Position numbers and translations under genes: made by a program. Below the pieces are notes generated by a model. That model saw nothing but the letters and a program-made list of their open reading frames with translations. It did not search any database and was not told where the DNA came from. Source: JAXMHB01 sp046346965 (GTDB lineage: Bacteria > Pseudomonadota > Gammaproteobacteria > Xanthomonadales > SZUA-5). From it: a stretch of DNA of 42,249 nt. The stretch is taken from positions 1 to 42,249 of the forward strand of contig JAXMHB010000025.1 of assembly GCA_046346965.1 (NCBI GenBank). Direction: 5' to 3'. Shown here in pieces: positions 25,960-34,939 of this stretch. The first letter of the stretch is position 1; each line of letters starts with the position of its first letter.

Positions 25960-26691
25960 TCAAGCGGTGGCGGACAGCAGCGCGGGCAGGTTGCGCCACA
26001 GGATGTAGACAGCCATCAGTACCAGCAAGCCAGCGAAGGCGCGCCGCAGGTGCTGCTGCGGCAGCCCGCTGGCGACCTGCTGGCCGAGCACGCTGCCGCC
26101 GCAGCCGACCACGCTGAGCAGCCCCAGCGTGCGCCAGTCGAGGATGGCACCCGCTGCCGCCAGCGCGTAGTAGTGACGGGCGAAGCCGCTGGCGGCATTC
26201 AGGCTGATGATCGACAGGCTGGTGCCGATGGCGCGATGCATGGGGAGGCCGCCAAGCAACACCAGAGCCGGCAGGATCAAGAAGCCCCCGCCGACGCCGA
26301 CCAGCCCGGTCAGCACACCGACCGCAAAGCCCTGCGCCAGCAGGCGCGTGCGACTGGCGGCTGGCCGCGCGTCGGCGGGCGCCGCGCGTGCCATCCGCTG
26401 GGCTGCCAGCAGCATCACTACGGCAAACAGTGTCAGCTGTGCCGCGCCGGACAGCGCCCCCGCCAGACTGGCGCCGAGCACCGTGCCGACCATGCCGGGC
26501 ACACCAAACAGCAGCACGCTGCGGCCATCCACGCCGCCGCGCAGTGCCCAACTGAGCGCGCCGACGCTGGCGACGATGCCGACCACCGCCAGCGAGCCGG
26601 CAATCGCGAGCTTCTCCGGCTGGCCTAGCAGGTAGACCAGCACCGGCACCGTCAGGATGGAGCCGCCCGAGCCCAGCAGGCCCAGCGCCAA
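25960..26691 (-). CDS. TauE/SafE-family exporter, 5' end altered by an insertion
   Basis: Integral membrane protein of the TauE/SafE (YfcA) family, probable exporter of sulfite or another sulfur compound. At least seven membrane helices are seen (LGLLGSGGSILTVPVLVYLLGQ; SLAVVGIVASVGAL; FGVPGMVGTVLGASLAG; GFAVGVLTGLVGVGGGFLILPALV; MHRAIGTSLSIISLNAASG; LLSVVGCGGSVLGQQVASGL; AGLLVLMAVYILW), with the family's two GLLGxGGS/GLVGVGGGF half-motifs. Coding sequence continues upstream of the TTG at 26691 (LLGAIAIGLA) up to the inserted element at 26720-26988, but no good start codon remains there. The native start is probably lost or displaced. The gene precedes the persulfide dioxygenase-like gene by 11 bases. 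Confidence 0.85.
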   Translation of the reverse strand: MALGLLGSGGSILTVPVLVYLLGQPEKLAIAGSLAVVGIVASVGALSWALRGGVDGRSVLLFGVPGMVGTVLGASLAGALSGAAQLTLFAVVMLLAAQRMARAAPADARPAASRTRLLAQGFAVGVLTGLVGVGGGFLILPALVLLGGLPMHRAIGTSLSIISLNAASGFARHYYALAAAGAILDWRTLGLLSVVGCGGSVLGQQVASGLPQQHLRRAFAGLLVLMAVYILWRNLPALLSATA

Positions 26692-26719
26692 ACCGATCGC
26701 GATGGCGCCGAGCAGGCAA

Positions 26720-26988
26720 GGGAACCTCTGAACAAGTCTCGTGAGCCGCGTTGCGAGTCAGAATCGTCTGCCGCTAGGCGCGGTCCGCAGGGCATAGCCG
26801 GGCTCTCTGGCCAAGGACCGGAACGACGCGGCGGACGATTCTGGCCGCAACCCTTCGGGACGGGGCTGAATCGGCCCCCAGCGTCGTCAGTCGCCTCGGC
26901 CAGAGAGCCGGCTATGCCCTTCGGCGACTTTCTAGCTGGAGACCGATTCGGCCGCCGTCGCGGCCACGATACTTGTCCAGAGGTTCCC
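26720..26988. mobile_element. 269-bp MITE-like element with nested inverted repeats
   Basis: Left end GGGAACCTCTGAACAAGT; the right end, on the opposite strand, reads GGGAACCTCTGGACAAGT, and similarity extends into TCTCGTG/ATCGTGG. Two nested inverted repeats lie inside: 26760-26774 with 26828-26842 (one mismatch in 15), and 26790-26812 with 26898-26919 (GGGCATAGCC type). There is no coding frame of any size. The flanks are CTTG and CTAG on the minus strand, a possible imperfect 4-base target duplication. It abuts the first codons of the TauE/SafE gene. The family of the mobilising transposase is unclear; the ends loosely recall IS5-type elements. Confidence 0.7.
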
Positions 26989-27115
26989 TAGTCCCATGGC
27001 GCGTGCAGCGGGATGAATGGGCATGCGTGCATGCAGGGTCTCCGGGCTGGCAGCGCGGGGGCGATTGCCGTAGTCTAACGTGAATTAGCAACGACTCATA
27101 TAAAGGCGGTGGCGC

Positions 27116-27467
27116 ATGGCACTCAAGGTTCAGGATCTGGTGGCGGCCGCACGCGCGGCGGTTCGGGAGATCGACGCGGAGCAACTGTTGGCCTTGCAGG
27201 CGGGCGGCGCGCCGGTAGTGGATGTGCGCGAGCCGGCTGAGTACGCGACATGGCCAGCCTGGCCGGCGCCGTCAACATTTCGAGGATCGGCGGCCACCGA
27301 CATCAACTGTGTGCCGCCAGCATCGGCTGCTGCGGTGACCAGTGCCGCACGGTAGCGGTCTTTGCCCAGCGCCGTGGCGGCCCAGGCCTTCGGCGAGCAG
27401 TTCGACGTCCGCTCGCTGGCGGCGAGGGTGCAGCTGGACCGCCACTGGTCGCACGCTGCAAGCCTGA
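27116..27467 (+). pseudogene. Rhodanese-domain protein, frameshifted
   Basis: The N-terminus MALKVQDLVAAARAAVREIDAEQLLALQAGGAPVVDVREPAEY is clearly a rhodanese-like sulfurtransferase. The rest appears in pieces: LAGAVNI near 27260, FRIGGH near 27290, AAQAFGEQFDVRSLA near 27380-27420, and WTATGRTLQA before TGA at 27465-27467. At least four single-base shifts are needed in about 350 bases. The active-site cysteine loop falls in a garbled stretch (27310-27370) and cannot be checked. It is divergent from the TauE/persulfide dioxygenase genes, which would suit sulfur metabolism. The indel density points to poor sequence rather than decay. Confidence 0.75.
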
Positions 27468-27621
27468 GCATAGCAGCGGAGCAGGGTTGGGGCGGGGACT
27501 TGCTGCGCGCGCTGGCGTGGCATATCCGTGGCGGCCGCGCGGGCGCAGGCGAAGTGGCGGTCTCGCCCTCGCGCGCTTGCTCTCCGTACCAGCGACAGCG
27601 CCACGCCGCCGCCGCAAGGCT

Positions 27622-27647
27622 GGTCCCGGGTCCCGGGTCCGGGTCCA
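27622..27647. repeat. Imperfect GGGTCCC heptad tract
   Basis: Three to four GGTCCCG-type units with missing bases, in the 228-base gap between the rhodanese and coaX remnants. It is of the same family as the tracts at 6.8 and 35.9 kb. Its imperfection here fits the high indel rate of this stretch. Nothing else is recognised in 27468-27695. Confidence 0.5.
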
Positions 27648-27695
27648 GGTCGAGTCCAGTCCCCGAGTCCGCTCGCGAATGTCGGCCAGCACTCC

Positions 27696-28464
27696 CTACC
27701 ACTTCGCCGGCCCACCGCCAAACCGCGCAACTGGTCGTCCACGGTGCGGTGCGGCAGGCCTGGTGGCTGGTGCCGTGGCGCCACCAGCCAGCAGCAGATC
27801 CATGCTCGCCGACGCGAAGGCGCCCGCGTGACGATGGGCGTGTTCGATCAAGACCACGCAGGCCAGGCAGCGCGCCGCTCCGGGCAGCGTCGTCGGTGCT
27901 GCAGGCGAACTCGCGCAGGCGCACCACCTCGCCGGCGGATGCCGGCAGTGCTGCCGCGATCCCCGTGGCGCACCCTCGCGCATCGGCGCAGGTCCAGGGC
28001 ACGATCAGGCCGCGGGTGCTGGCCCTCGCTGTCGACCATGTCCGCATCAGCACCGGTGCGGCATCGGCCAGCCACCGGCATTTCCATCGACCTGTTGCGG
28101 AAAGGGCGCCGACCAGCGCAGCAGAAAGCGATCAGTGCCCAGCGTCTCCAGGTAGTCGTAGGCGCACCTGGATCGTGCGCCTCCTTCGGCGAGCGGCATT
28201 GCGTCGGCAGGCCCAGACGCTGGCGCAGCGTCAGCAGCAGCGCATGCCTTCGAGGCTGAGCGCGATGGAGGACACCCAGGCGGCCGCGCGCTCGGCGCCG
28301 GCCTCCAGCAGCGGCAGCCAGCTCACCGAAGCCGTCTCGGTGTGGGCAATCGCCGCACGAGCGCGGGCGCGCCTTCGTCGGGCACCTCCAGCACTGCCCC
28401 ACTTCAGACAGGTATTGCCGAGGTCAATCAGCAGTTGGGGGCGATTCACAGCGGGCGATCTCAT
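27696..28464 (-). pseudogene. coaX: Type III pantothenate kinase (CoaX), frameshifted
   Basis: Starts MRSPAVNRPQLLIDLGNTCLKWG, the phosphate-binding DxGNT start of CoaX, which phosphorylates pantothenate in coenzyme A synthesis. Later pieces in other frames fit the family: VPWTCADARG near 28000 (GLIVPG-type segment), STDDAARSGAL near 27900, ASASMDLLLAGG near 27800, and TVDDQLRGLAV near 27740 (C-terminal VDxLxLxGL). Several indels are required; the stop near 27696 is approximate. It overlaps or abuts birA, the usual order in xanthomonads (birA-coaX). A GTG five codons in (28449) is an alternative start. The gene is normally essential, so error in the sequence is more likely than loss. Confidence 0.7.
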
Positions 28465-28467
28465 CGA

Positions 28468-29219
28468 TCAGGCAGGGCGGATACTGACCTCGCCCGCGGC
28501 AGCGGCCATCGATCAGCTGCTGATCTACCCGGCGCATCGACGCCAGGTACAGTGCCGCGCTGCGCGCGCCGCCTCGATCAGCCAGACCGGTCGGCCTGCC
28601 AGTGCGTCGGCCACCGGCCAGTCAGTTCGCGCTGGTGCCAGCCCGGCATGCTCGAACTCGCTTTAGCTGCGCTCAGTTCCGCCAGCAGCGGCGCGGCGAG
28701 CTCGAAGCGCTCCGGCAGCATCCAGGTTGCGCGAGATCGATATGCGCTTGATCAATCGCGCTGGCGTACCGCGCTGGCAGCCGATGATTCAAGCCGATGC
28801 CGATCAACGCCGCCTTGCCGTTCGGCTCGCCCAGGCATGATTCGACAGGATGCCGCCCAGCTTGCGATCGGCGAACCAGACATCGTTGGGCCACGCAGAG
28901 ATGCACCTCGGCGCCGACCCGGCGCAGCGCCGCGCACGCCGAGGCCAACCACCAGCGACAGCCCCGCCTGCGCGGCCAGCGGGCGCCGGCTGGGCCGGAT
29001 CAGCGTCAGATACAGCGCGGCGCCGGCTGGCGAGACCCAGCGTCGCCCGCGCTGCCCGCGACTCGCGCTTTGCTGCTCGGCGAAGATGGCCAGCGGCGCG
29101 CCCCGACGCCGACCTGCACGCGCGTGCGCGCCAGCGTCTGCGTGGAGTCGACGCAGTCGTGCACCTCGACCGCGATGGCGTGGCCGCGCGCGATGCACTG
29201 GGCGTCGCGGTAGGTTCAT
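28468..29219 (-). pseudogene. birA: Biotin--protein ligase (BirA), frameshifted
   Basis: Identified from pieces in several frames: VHDCVDSTQTLA-type sequence near 29150, LAIFAEQQSASRGQRGRRWVSPAGAALYLTLIRP (29090-28990; the RGRRW biotin/ATP loop), WPNDVWFADRKLGGIL near 28880, GKAALIGIGLNH near 28810, and the C-terminal EVSIRPA followed by TGA at 28468-28470. It ligates biotin to acetyl-CoA carboxylase. There is no N-terminal helix-turn-helix in the stretch seen, so it is the ligase-only type. The start ATG at 29219 is uncertain. At least five indels are present. coaX starts beside its stop. Confidence 0.72.
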
Positions 29220-29411
29220 CGTCACTATCCCGGCCTCGTCCTCGGCGCACTGACTCATGCAGCAAACCAGCCTACGACAGTGCCACGCAAGCGCCGCGAG
29301 CCGGTCCCCCGCCCCTTGTATCTGGCTTCTGACTCTCCTGCTTCGCTCTTGCTTCTGACAATTACTTGTCTGCTTTTGCGAACTGCGAGAGGTTTTGGTT
29401 TGGGAGCAAGT

Positions 29412-29594
29412 GGCGGAGTGACGAGCCCCCCCCCTGGTGCCTCTGTACAGCACACGCACGTGGGTCAGCAGGTCACTCCGCCGCTTGATTCTCCACCCAT
29501 CGCTCGGACGGTTGCCAGTGTTCAACACACATATATGCAAGGCGGACGCCGTGGTGGAGAACCGCTCTCACCCACACAGTCGGAGGGCGCGCAC
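29412..29594 (+). ncRNA. Candidate IS110 bridge RNA region upstream of the transposase
   Basis: IS110-group elements carry a non-coding bridge RNA between the left end and the transposase gene. Here the 183 bases before the transposase ATG include a perfect 11-base inverted repeat (GGCGGAGTGAC at 29412-29422 with GTCACTCCGCC at 29472-29482) enclosing a 49-base loop, itself able to fold. This is suggestive only. The rest of the gap to birA (29220-29411) has no gene I can support. Confidence 0.3.
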
Positions 29595-30537
29595 ATGAGC
29601 TTCGTCGGCATCGATGTCAGCAAGAAGGAACTGGTGCTGTTTCACTGGGAACGCAAGATCTCCTGGAAGGCAGCGCAGACTCCCCAGGGCTGGGCTGGTG
29701 CTGACGCGTCTGCGGGAATGGAAGGTCGAGCGACGTCGCTGGAGGCCACCGGGGCCCTATAGGCGCGGCATTGCAGATGTGCTCGCCCGCGCGGGCTTGC
29801 ATGTCTTGAGGCTCAACTTCCGCAGGCCAACGACCTGGCCAAGGGCATGGGCTACCTCGCCAAGACCGATCGTGTCGATGCCAAAGTGCTCGCGGAGATC
29901 GCCTCGATACGGCCAGCCACCGCGCTGGGCGCCGCCACCCGCTGGCGGACGACGAACTGCGCCAACTGGTGGGTGGCGCCTGGATCTGGTCGAAAGTGGT
30001 ACGCAGGAGAAGAATCGCCTGCAGATGGCGACCAGCAAGTTTGTCCAACGCTCGATCAACCTCCTGCTCAAGCAGCTGGACAAGGCCATCGACAAGGTCG
30101 AGAAGAAGATCAAGGCGCGCATCAAAGACCAGCCGGAACTCAAGCTCGACGCCGAGTTGCTGGATGCGGAGAAGGGGTCGGCTGGATCACCGCCATCGGT
30201 GCTGATCCTGCTCCCGGAGATCAGGTCTGCCACCCGCGGCCAGATCAGCCTGCTCGCCGGCCTGGCCCCGGTAGCCAATGACAGCGGCGAGCAGCGAGGC
30301 AAACGCCACATCCGTGGCGGACGCAAAGCGGCGCTACGGCGCTGTACATGGCGACCCTATCCGCCACTGCGCGACCCCGACATTGCCGCCTTCTACCGTC
30401 GCCTGAAGGAGACCGAGCAAAAGGAATCCAAAATCGCGCTAACCGCCGCACGCCGCAAGCTCTTGGTGCGACTCAACGCCAAGTTGCGCGACGCTCATGA
30501 CCGCCGACGCGGCGAAGACTTGCCAAAAACGGCTTGA
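29595..30537 (+). pseudogene. IS110-family transposase, frameshifted
   Basis: Starts MSFVGIDVSKKELVLFHW, the first acidic residue of the DEDD RuvC-like domain being the D of VGIDVSK. LEATGAL (29745), TDRVDAKVLAEIASIRPATALG (29865) and the coiled segment FVQRSINLLLKQLDKAIDKVEKKIKARIKDQPELKLDAELLDAEKG follow. The C-terminal Tnp20-type domain has the catalytic serine context GLAPVANDSGEQRGKRHIRGGRKAALRR (30250-30340) and ends KTA. At least five frame changes occur, for example near 29690, 29825, 29945, 30170 and 30335. Each is a single-base change with good family sequence on both sides, so the copy may be intact in the living genome. Confidence 0.85.
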
Positions 30538-30550
30538 CTTTGAACACAGC

Positions 30551-30592
30551 TGCTGACCCCTGACCCGCTTCTGCTGACCCCTGACCCGCTTC
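30551..30592. repeat. 21-bp tandem duplication in the IS110/plsY gap
   Basis: A 21-base unit (TGCTGACCCCTGACCCGCTT plus C) is repeated twice head to tail, followed by a partial third copy. Its CCTGACCC..CGACCCGCTT-type sequence recurs at 7.98 kb. Confidence 0.7.
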
Positions 30593-30626
30593 TGCTCCTG
30601 CACGCCCCATGTTCGGCAACCGGCCC

Positions 30627-31261
30627 CTACCGCCCCGAAAGCCAGCGACCGAGCACGCGGGCGCGCTCGGCGGTGCTCGTTGCCGGCCCACACCCGCGCC
30701 AGATTGCTGCGATGGGTGTAGGTGAGCAGCAAGCCGGCGCCCATTGCCAGCAACAGTAGCGTGCTGCCGGGCGTGTGCAGCAACCGGCACCGGCGCGAAG
30801 GCCAGACCGGCGTCCACCGTGCCGAGGCCGACATAGCCGAGGCCGCTCATCAGCACCAGCGCCAGTCCGAGCACCGCGAGGCCGGCCCCAGGAAACAGGG
30901 CCAGCAGCACCGAACAGCGTGCCGGCGCCTTTGCCGCCGCGGAAGCCATGAAACAGCGGATAACAATGCCCAAGCGCGGCGGCGATGCCGCAGGCGAGCT
31001 GGGTTTCCAGCAATCCCAGTCCGCCGGCGCCGACACCGCCAGTGGCGCAATCGGCAGCGCCGCCGCTTTTCCTTCGGCGCATCGATCAGCGCCGTACCGA
31101 TCGCAAAAGCCTTGCCCTGGGTGCGCAGCGCGTTGGTGGCGCCGGCATTGCCACTGCCGAGCTGACGGATATCGACGCCGCGCAGGCGTCCGATCAACAG
31201 GCCCACCAGCCACGCTGCCGATCAGGTAGCTCGCCGGCAACTTCAGCAGCAGTGCGATCAC
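30627..31261 (-). pseudogene. plsY: Glycerol-3-phosphate acyltransferase (PlsY), frameshifted
   Basis: PlsY is the membrane enzyme that moves an acyl group from acyl-phosphate to glycerol-3-phosphate, the first step of phospholipid synthesis. Recognisable pieces: the start (GTG)IALLLKLPASYLIGSVAGG, LRGVDIRQLGSGNAGATNALRTQGK (GSGNxGATN motif), CYPLFHGFRGGKGAGTLFG (second conserved loop), LVLMSGLGYVGLGTVDAGLAF, and a C-terminal LLLTYTHRSNLARVWAGNE with ERARVLGRWLSGR before the stop. At least four indels are needed. The GTG start appears to overlap the TGA of the upstream DAK2-DegV gene. The gene is normally essential. Confidence 0.8.
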
Positions 31262-33038
31262 GGGGTCCGTGCAGGCCCACCACCAGCGAAGGCCCGGGCC
31301 GGCGTGGACGCCGATGGCCGGGCCGGTCTCGACCACCCACACCTTGTCCAGCGCCGGCAGTTCGCGCAGGGCCGCCGCCAGCCGCGCGGCGTCGTCGCTG
31401 GCGTCTGCCAGTGGCCGACCACCGCGGCGCAGCGCCGATGCGGCGGCGCGCGGCCTCCTCCTCGCAGGCAAAGCGTTCCACCAGTCGCTGTTTGCCCAGC
31501 AGCGCCGAGAACGGCCGCACCAGACCTGGTGTTGGCAATCAGCACGGTCAGGCCGAACAGCGCGCGATGCGCTCGGCCATCGCCGGCATGCGGCCACCGC
31601 GTACGCCGCTGCCGCAGGTCGCGGGATCAGCGCAAAGGTGCGCGTGCGCTGCAGCGTCCTCGGCGCCGCCACGCTGCCGGCTCGGCGCCGGTCTGCGCCA
31701 CTTCGGCGGCCGCCATGGCGACCAGACCCAAACCGGCCGATGCGTTCAGCGTGTCCAGCACCTGGATGCGCGCACCGCCGCCTCGCGCGCGGCGCCCTGC
31801 GCAGCTTGAAGGTGTAGTAGCCGGCTGGACAGCTCGATCGACTACGATGTGCTCGCAGTGCGACAGCACCAGCTCGTAGGCGCGCCGGAAATCGCCCGGC
31901 GGCGGCTGCGGTGCGCGGCGCGCTGCCTTCGCAGGCGGGCGTACAGCTCGCGCGGCGAGCAGCGTGATGCGATCCAGATAGTCGTCGTCGCGAGAATTCA
32001 CCCGCACGAGGACGATGGTGATGCTTGAGCGCTCGGCTTCGTACCGGCAGATCGCCGGCGGAATCGGTGACCACGCGCACGCGCTGGAACAGCGACGCGC
32101 AAGCGCGCCGCCTGCATGTCGTCGGCCTTGCGCTGGGTGACCTTGGCCAGCCCGGACAGCGTCTCGAACAGCTGGTTTGGACGATCGTCTTCGGGCGATG
32201 ATGCGCGGACGCGCGGTCGCGTCACCAGCGCTCTTCAGCAGACCTTTGTACCAGCCCGGCCAGCGCTTGGCGCACGCGGCAGATCGAGCTCGCTGCCGCT
32301 CAGCGCGCACTCGGTGCAGTAGCGATAGTGGCTGGCGGCTTCCACCGCCTCAGATGGACTCGTCGTGGCCGCACTGGTCGCGCAGCTCCAGCCATCCGCA
32401 GCGCGCCACGACCGCGCTCGTGAAATCCTGCACGCCTTCGAGAAAATCGACGAAGCCCGCCGCCCGGCGTCGACCACGCCCGCGGCCTATAAAACCGGCA
32501 GCTGGTTGGGCGTATTCGCCAAAGATTGGCGCGCTTTGCTCATGCGGCGAAAACAACTCGCGTAGATCGGCCACGCCCGCCTCGACTTGCGCGCGCAACT
32601 CGGTCGCAAAGTCGGCAATCACGCCGAGCATGGTGCCCTCGCGCGGTTCGGCCAGGTGAGCGCGCCGCGCGCGCGGCGCCCATCGCCGCCTCCGCGAGTT
32701 CGCGCGCGCCGACTGCGTGCCCGAGCGCGGCAGACCGTCCGCCAAGCCCTGAAGAACTGCGCCAGGATCGCGCCGGAGTTGCCGCGCGCGCCGTCGATGG
32801 CCTCGCGCGCGACCTTGCCGAGCACCGTCGCCACGTCGGCGGCCGCGCAGCCGCCGCGCGGCTTTCAGCACTGCCAGCATGGTGAATGCGAGGTTGGTGC
32901 CGGTGTCGCCGTCCGGCACCGGAACACATTGATGCGATTCAGGTCCTCGCGTTTGGCGAGCACCCGCCCGGCGCCCGCAATCAGGGCACCCTTGAGTTCG
33001 GCGCCGCTCAGGCATTCAGCGTGATGCCCGGCGACCAT
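31258..33038 (-). pseudogene. DAK2-DegV fusion protein (FakA/FakB-like fatty acid kinase), frameshifted
   Basis: The N-terminal part is a DAK2/YloV-type nucleotide-binding domain: NRINVF...PVPDGDTGTNLAFTMLAVLKAA (32900-32990), AREAIDGARGNSGAILAQFF, REGTMLGVIADFATEL; then RYCTECALSGSELDLPR and KADDMQAAR, the FakA middle region. Immediately after comes a DegV fatty acid-binding domain: VVTDSAGDLP (32080), VRVNSRDDDYLDRITL, PPGDFRRAYELVLSHCEHIV, QVLDTLNASAGLGLVAMAAAEVAQTG, PAMAERIARLFGLTVLIANTRSG, VVETGPAIGVHAGPG. There is no room for a stop and new start between them, so the two are one polypeptide of about 590 residues. In Firmicutes FakA and FakB are separate and make acyl-phosphate from free fatty acids. 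Many indels. It is coupled to plsY. Confidence 0.72.
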
Positions 33039-33294
33039 GGAGAGGACGGTACGCGGCTGAGCATAATCAGCCGCGCGGTTGCGGTCGTGCTGCACTCGCG
33101 TGTCCGCATCAGGTCCGCGGCCGGACAGTCGCGGCGCCGGGAACGGACAGCGGACGCGGTCCGGTCAAGCACACCTTTCGGCTTGCTTTCACGTCCGCTG
33201 GCGGATTCTGCGCAGACCGGCGGGCGGCGCGGGCATCGTTCGCTGTACGATCGCGCGAATGTCCGTCCGAGCCTCATGCTCGAAGGTGAACACC

Positions 33295-33384
33295 ATGAAC
33301 TCCAAACGTATCCGCTTCGGTTGCTTCGTGTTGGCTGTTCACGCCGCCCTCGCGGATCGCGCTGACCAGCCAGCACCAGGATGA
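33295..33384 (+). CDS. Possible small exported protein (frame uncertain)
   Basis: An ATG with a fair ribosome site (AAGG, 8 bases upstream) opens MNSKRIRFGCFVLAV, which looks like the beginning of a signal peptide. The frame then ends at 33384 after 29 residues. A shift near 33350 would extend it (PPSRIALTSQHQDDAS...), as expected in this indel-rich stretch, possibly to about 33520. No family is recognised. The gap around it (33039-33551) is otherwise empty of recognisable genes. Confidence 0.25.
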   Translation: MNSKRIRFGCFVLAVHAALADRADQPAPG

Positions 33385-33551
33385 TGCGTCGATGCCCGAT
33401 CTGGCCGGCATGGCGAGCGCCGCCACCGGCAGTGCCAGCGAGACGGGCGGCAGCGACGGCCAGCCTGGAATGGTACAGCTTCCTGCCCAGCGCTGGGCGG
33501 CGGCCGCCACACGCCGTGATGGCAGCGCCCAGCTCGGGATCGCCGGCCGGC

Positions 33552-34672
33552 TCAGTCGGCCGGCGCCCGCAGGATCAAGGCAGGTCCTCGCCCACGCGCT
33601 CGACCGGATCGCTGCCAGGCGCGCCGAGCTTGCGCCAGCGTTGCACGCCAGCGCGGCGCGCGCATCCGACCCCAGCAAGCGCGGCGCCACATAGCAAATC
33701 AACTCATCAACCAGACCGGCGGCCACCCAAGCCCCGGCCAGCGTGGCGCTCCTGCTTCCACCAGAATCTCGTTGTGCCCGGCGCTGCGCCAGCGCGTAGG
33801 CCAGTCGTGCCAGCGGCAACGCCCGTGCTGCAGCGCAGCGTCAGCGTCTCCACTTGCGCCGGCATCGGCGCGGCGCTGGCCTCGGCGGCATGCACCCACA
33901 GCACCGGCCCCGGCGTCTGCAGCATGGGCGCGCGCTGGCCGGCATGCGTGCGCGGCTGTCGAGCACGATGCGCTCGCTGCACCGGCGGCAGATCCTCGCG
34001 CCGCACAGTCAGCTGCGGATCGTCGGCCAGCAGCGTGCCGGGATGCCGGTGAGGACGCCGCTCGAGCGCGCGCGCCAGTGCTGCACATCATCGGCGCGCG
34101 CGGCCGGGCCGGTGATCCACTGGCTGCGACCATCCGCCATGCCGTGCGCGCATCCAGTTGAGACCGAGCTTCACCCGGATCCACGGTCGATGGCGCCGCA
34201 TCCCAGGACAGAAAGCCGAGGCTGAGTTCCTCGGCCGCCGCCTCCAGCAGCCCGCTGCCGACCTCGATGCCAGCCGCGTCCAGACGCCGCAAACTTCGGC
34301 GCCATCCACCGCCGGGAAAGGATCGCGCATCGCCGCGACCACGCGCCGCACGCCGGCCGCGATCAGCGCATCGGCACAGGGCGGCGTACGCCCGTGATGG
34401 GCGCAGGGCTCCGCGACGTAGGCGGTGGCGCCGCGGCGCGTTCGCCCGCCATGCGCAGCGCGTGGACCTCGGCATGTGCCCGCCCGCGCGCTGATGCTGT
34501 AGCCGTTGCCGCCGACAATTTCCCATCGTCGCGCACCAGCACACAGCCGACGCGTGGATTCGTGGGTGGTGGCCAGCCCGCGCTCGGCCAACTCCAGCGC
34601 CAGCTGCATATAGCGCTGATCGGCCTCACTCCAGCGAGGCGTCGCGCAGGGCGCTTTGCTCCTCGAGCTCAT
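33552..34672 (-). pseudogene. ribD: Riboflavin biosynthesis protein RibD, frameshifted
   Basis: Bifunctional deaminase/reductase of riboflavin synthesis. Deaminase pieces: ALELAERGLATTH (34600), NPRVGCVLVRDDGK (34545), HAEVHALRMAGER (34460; zinc-binding HAE), and AYVAEPCAHHGRTPPCADALIAAGVRRVV (34350-34420; the zinc-binding PCxHxGRTPPC motif). Reductase pieces: VKLGLN (34160), ITGPAARADVQHWRA, LTGIGTLLADDPQLTVRR-type sequence (34020-34060), LVDELICYVAPRLLGSDARAAL (33640-33700), and the C-terminal LILRAPAD with TGA at 33552-33554. At least six indels. The start ATG at 34672 (SSRSKAP...WSEADQRYMQLALELA) is plausible but has no strong ribosome site. The gene is normally essential in organisms without riboflavin uptake. 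Confidence 0.78.
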
Positions 34673-34873
34673 GATCGAGCCGTCAAGACGCCGTCCGTCG
34701 GACAGCTCCACCCAGTACCAGCCGGGCGCTTGCACATCCGGCCCAGTACGCGCGCCATCCAGCTCCTGGCCGTCGCCCGAGATCACCGCCACCAGCTGAC
34801 CACGCACCAGACGCGCGCGTCAATGGCGGCAGCGCTGGAAGAGACGAATAGATCGATTGCTGATTGCGTTCAT
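34673..34873 (-). pseudogene. Possible small gene upstream of ribD
   Basis: The stretch reads, with one frame shift, as a coherent short protein: LVRGQLVAVISGDGQELDGARTG, then APGWYWVELSDGRRLDGS. It has the hydrophobic/polar pattern of a real small beta-rich domain, but I recognise no family. The start near 34873 and the frame are uncertain. Confidence 0.25.
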
Positions 34874-34939
34874 GGACATCCTGCCGCCGAGCGAGTTTTC
34901 CTCCCTGACGATATAAATGTCCGTCGAGCGCCAAATGTC

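Larger units (their letters stand above)
29412..30537 (+). mobile_element. IS110-family insertion sequence (ends not determined)
   Basis: The transposase gene plus the preceding structured leader define an IS110-family element. Elements of this family lack clear terminal inverted repeats and target duplications, so the true ends cannot be read from one copy. It sits between birA and plsY. Confidence 0.55.
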
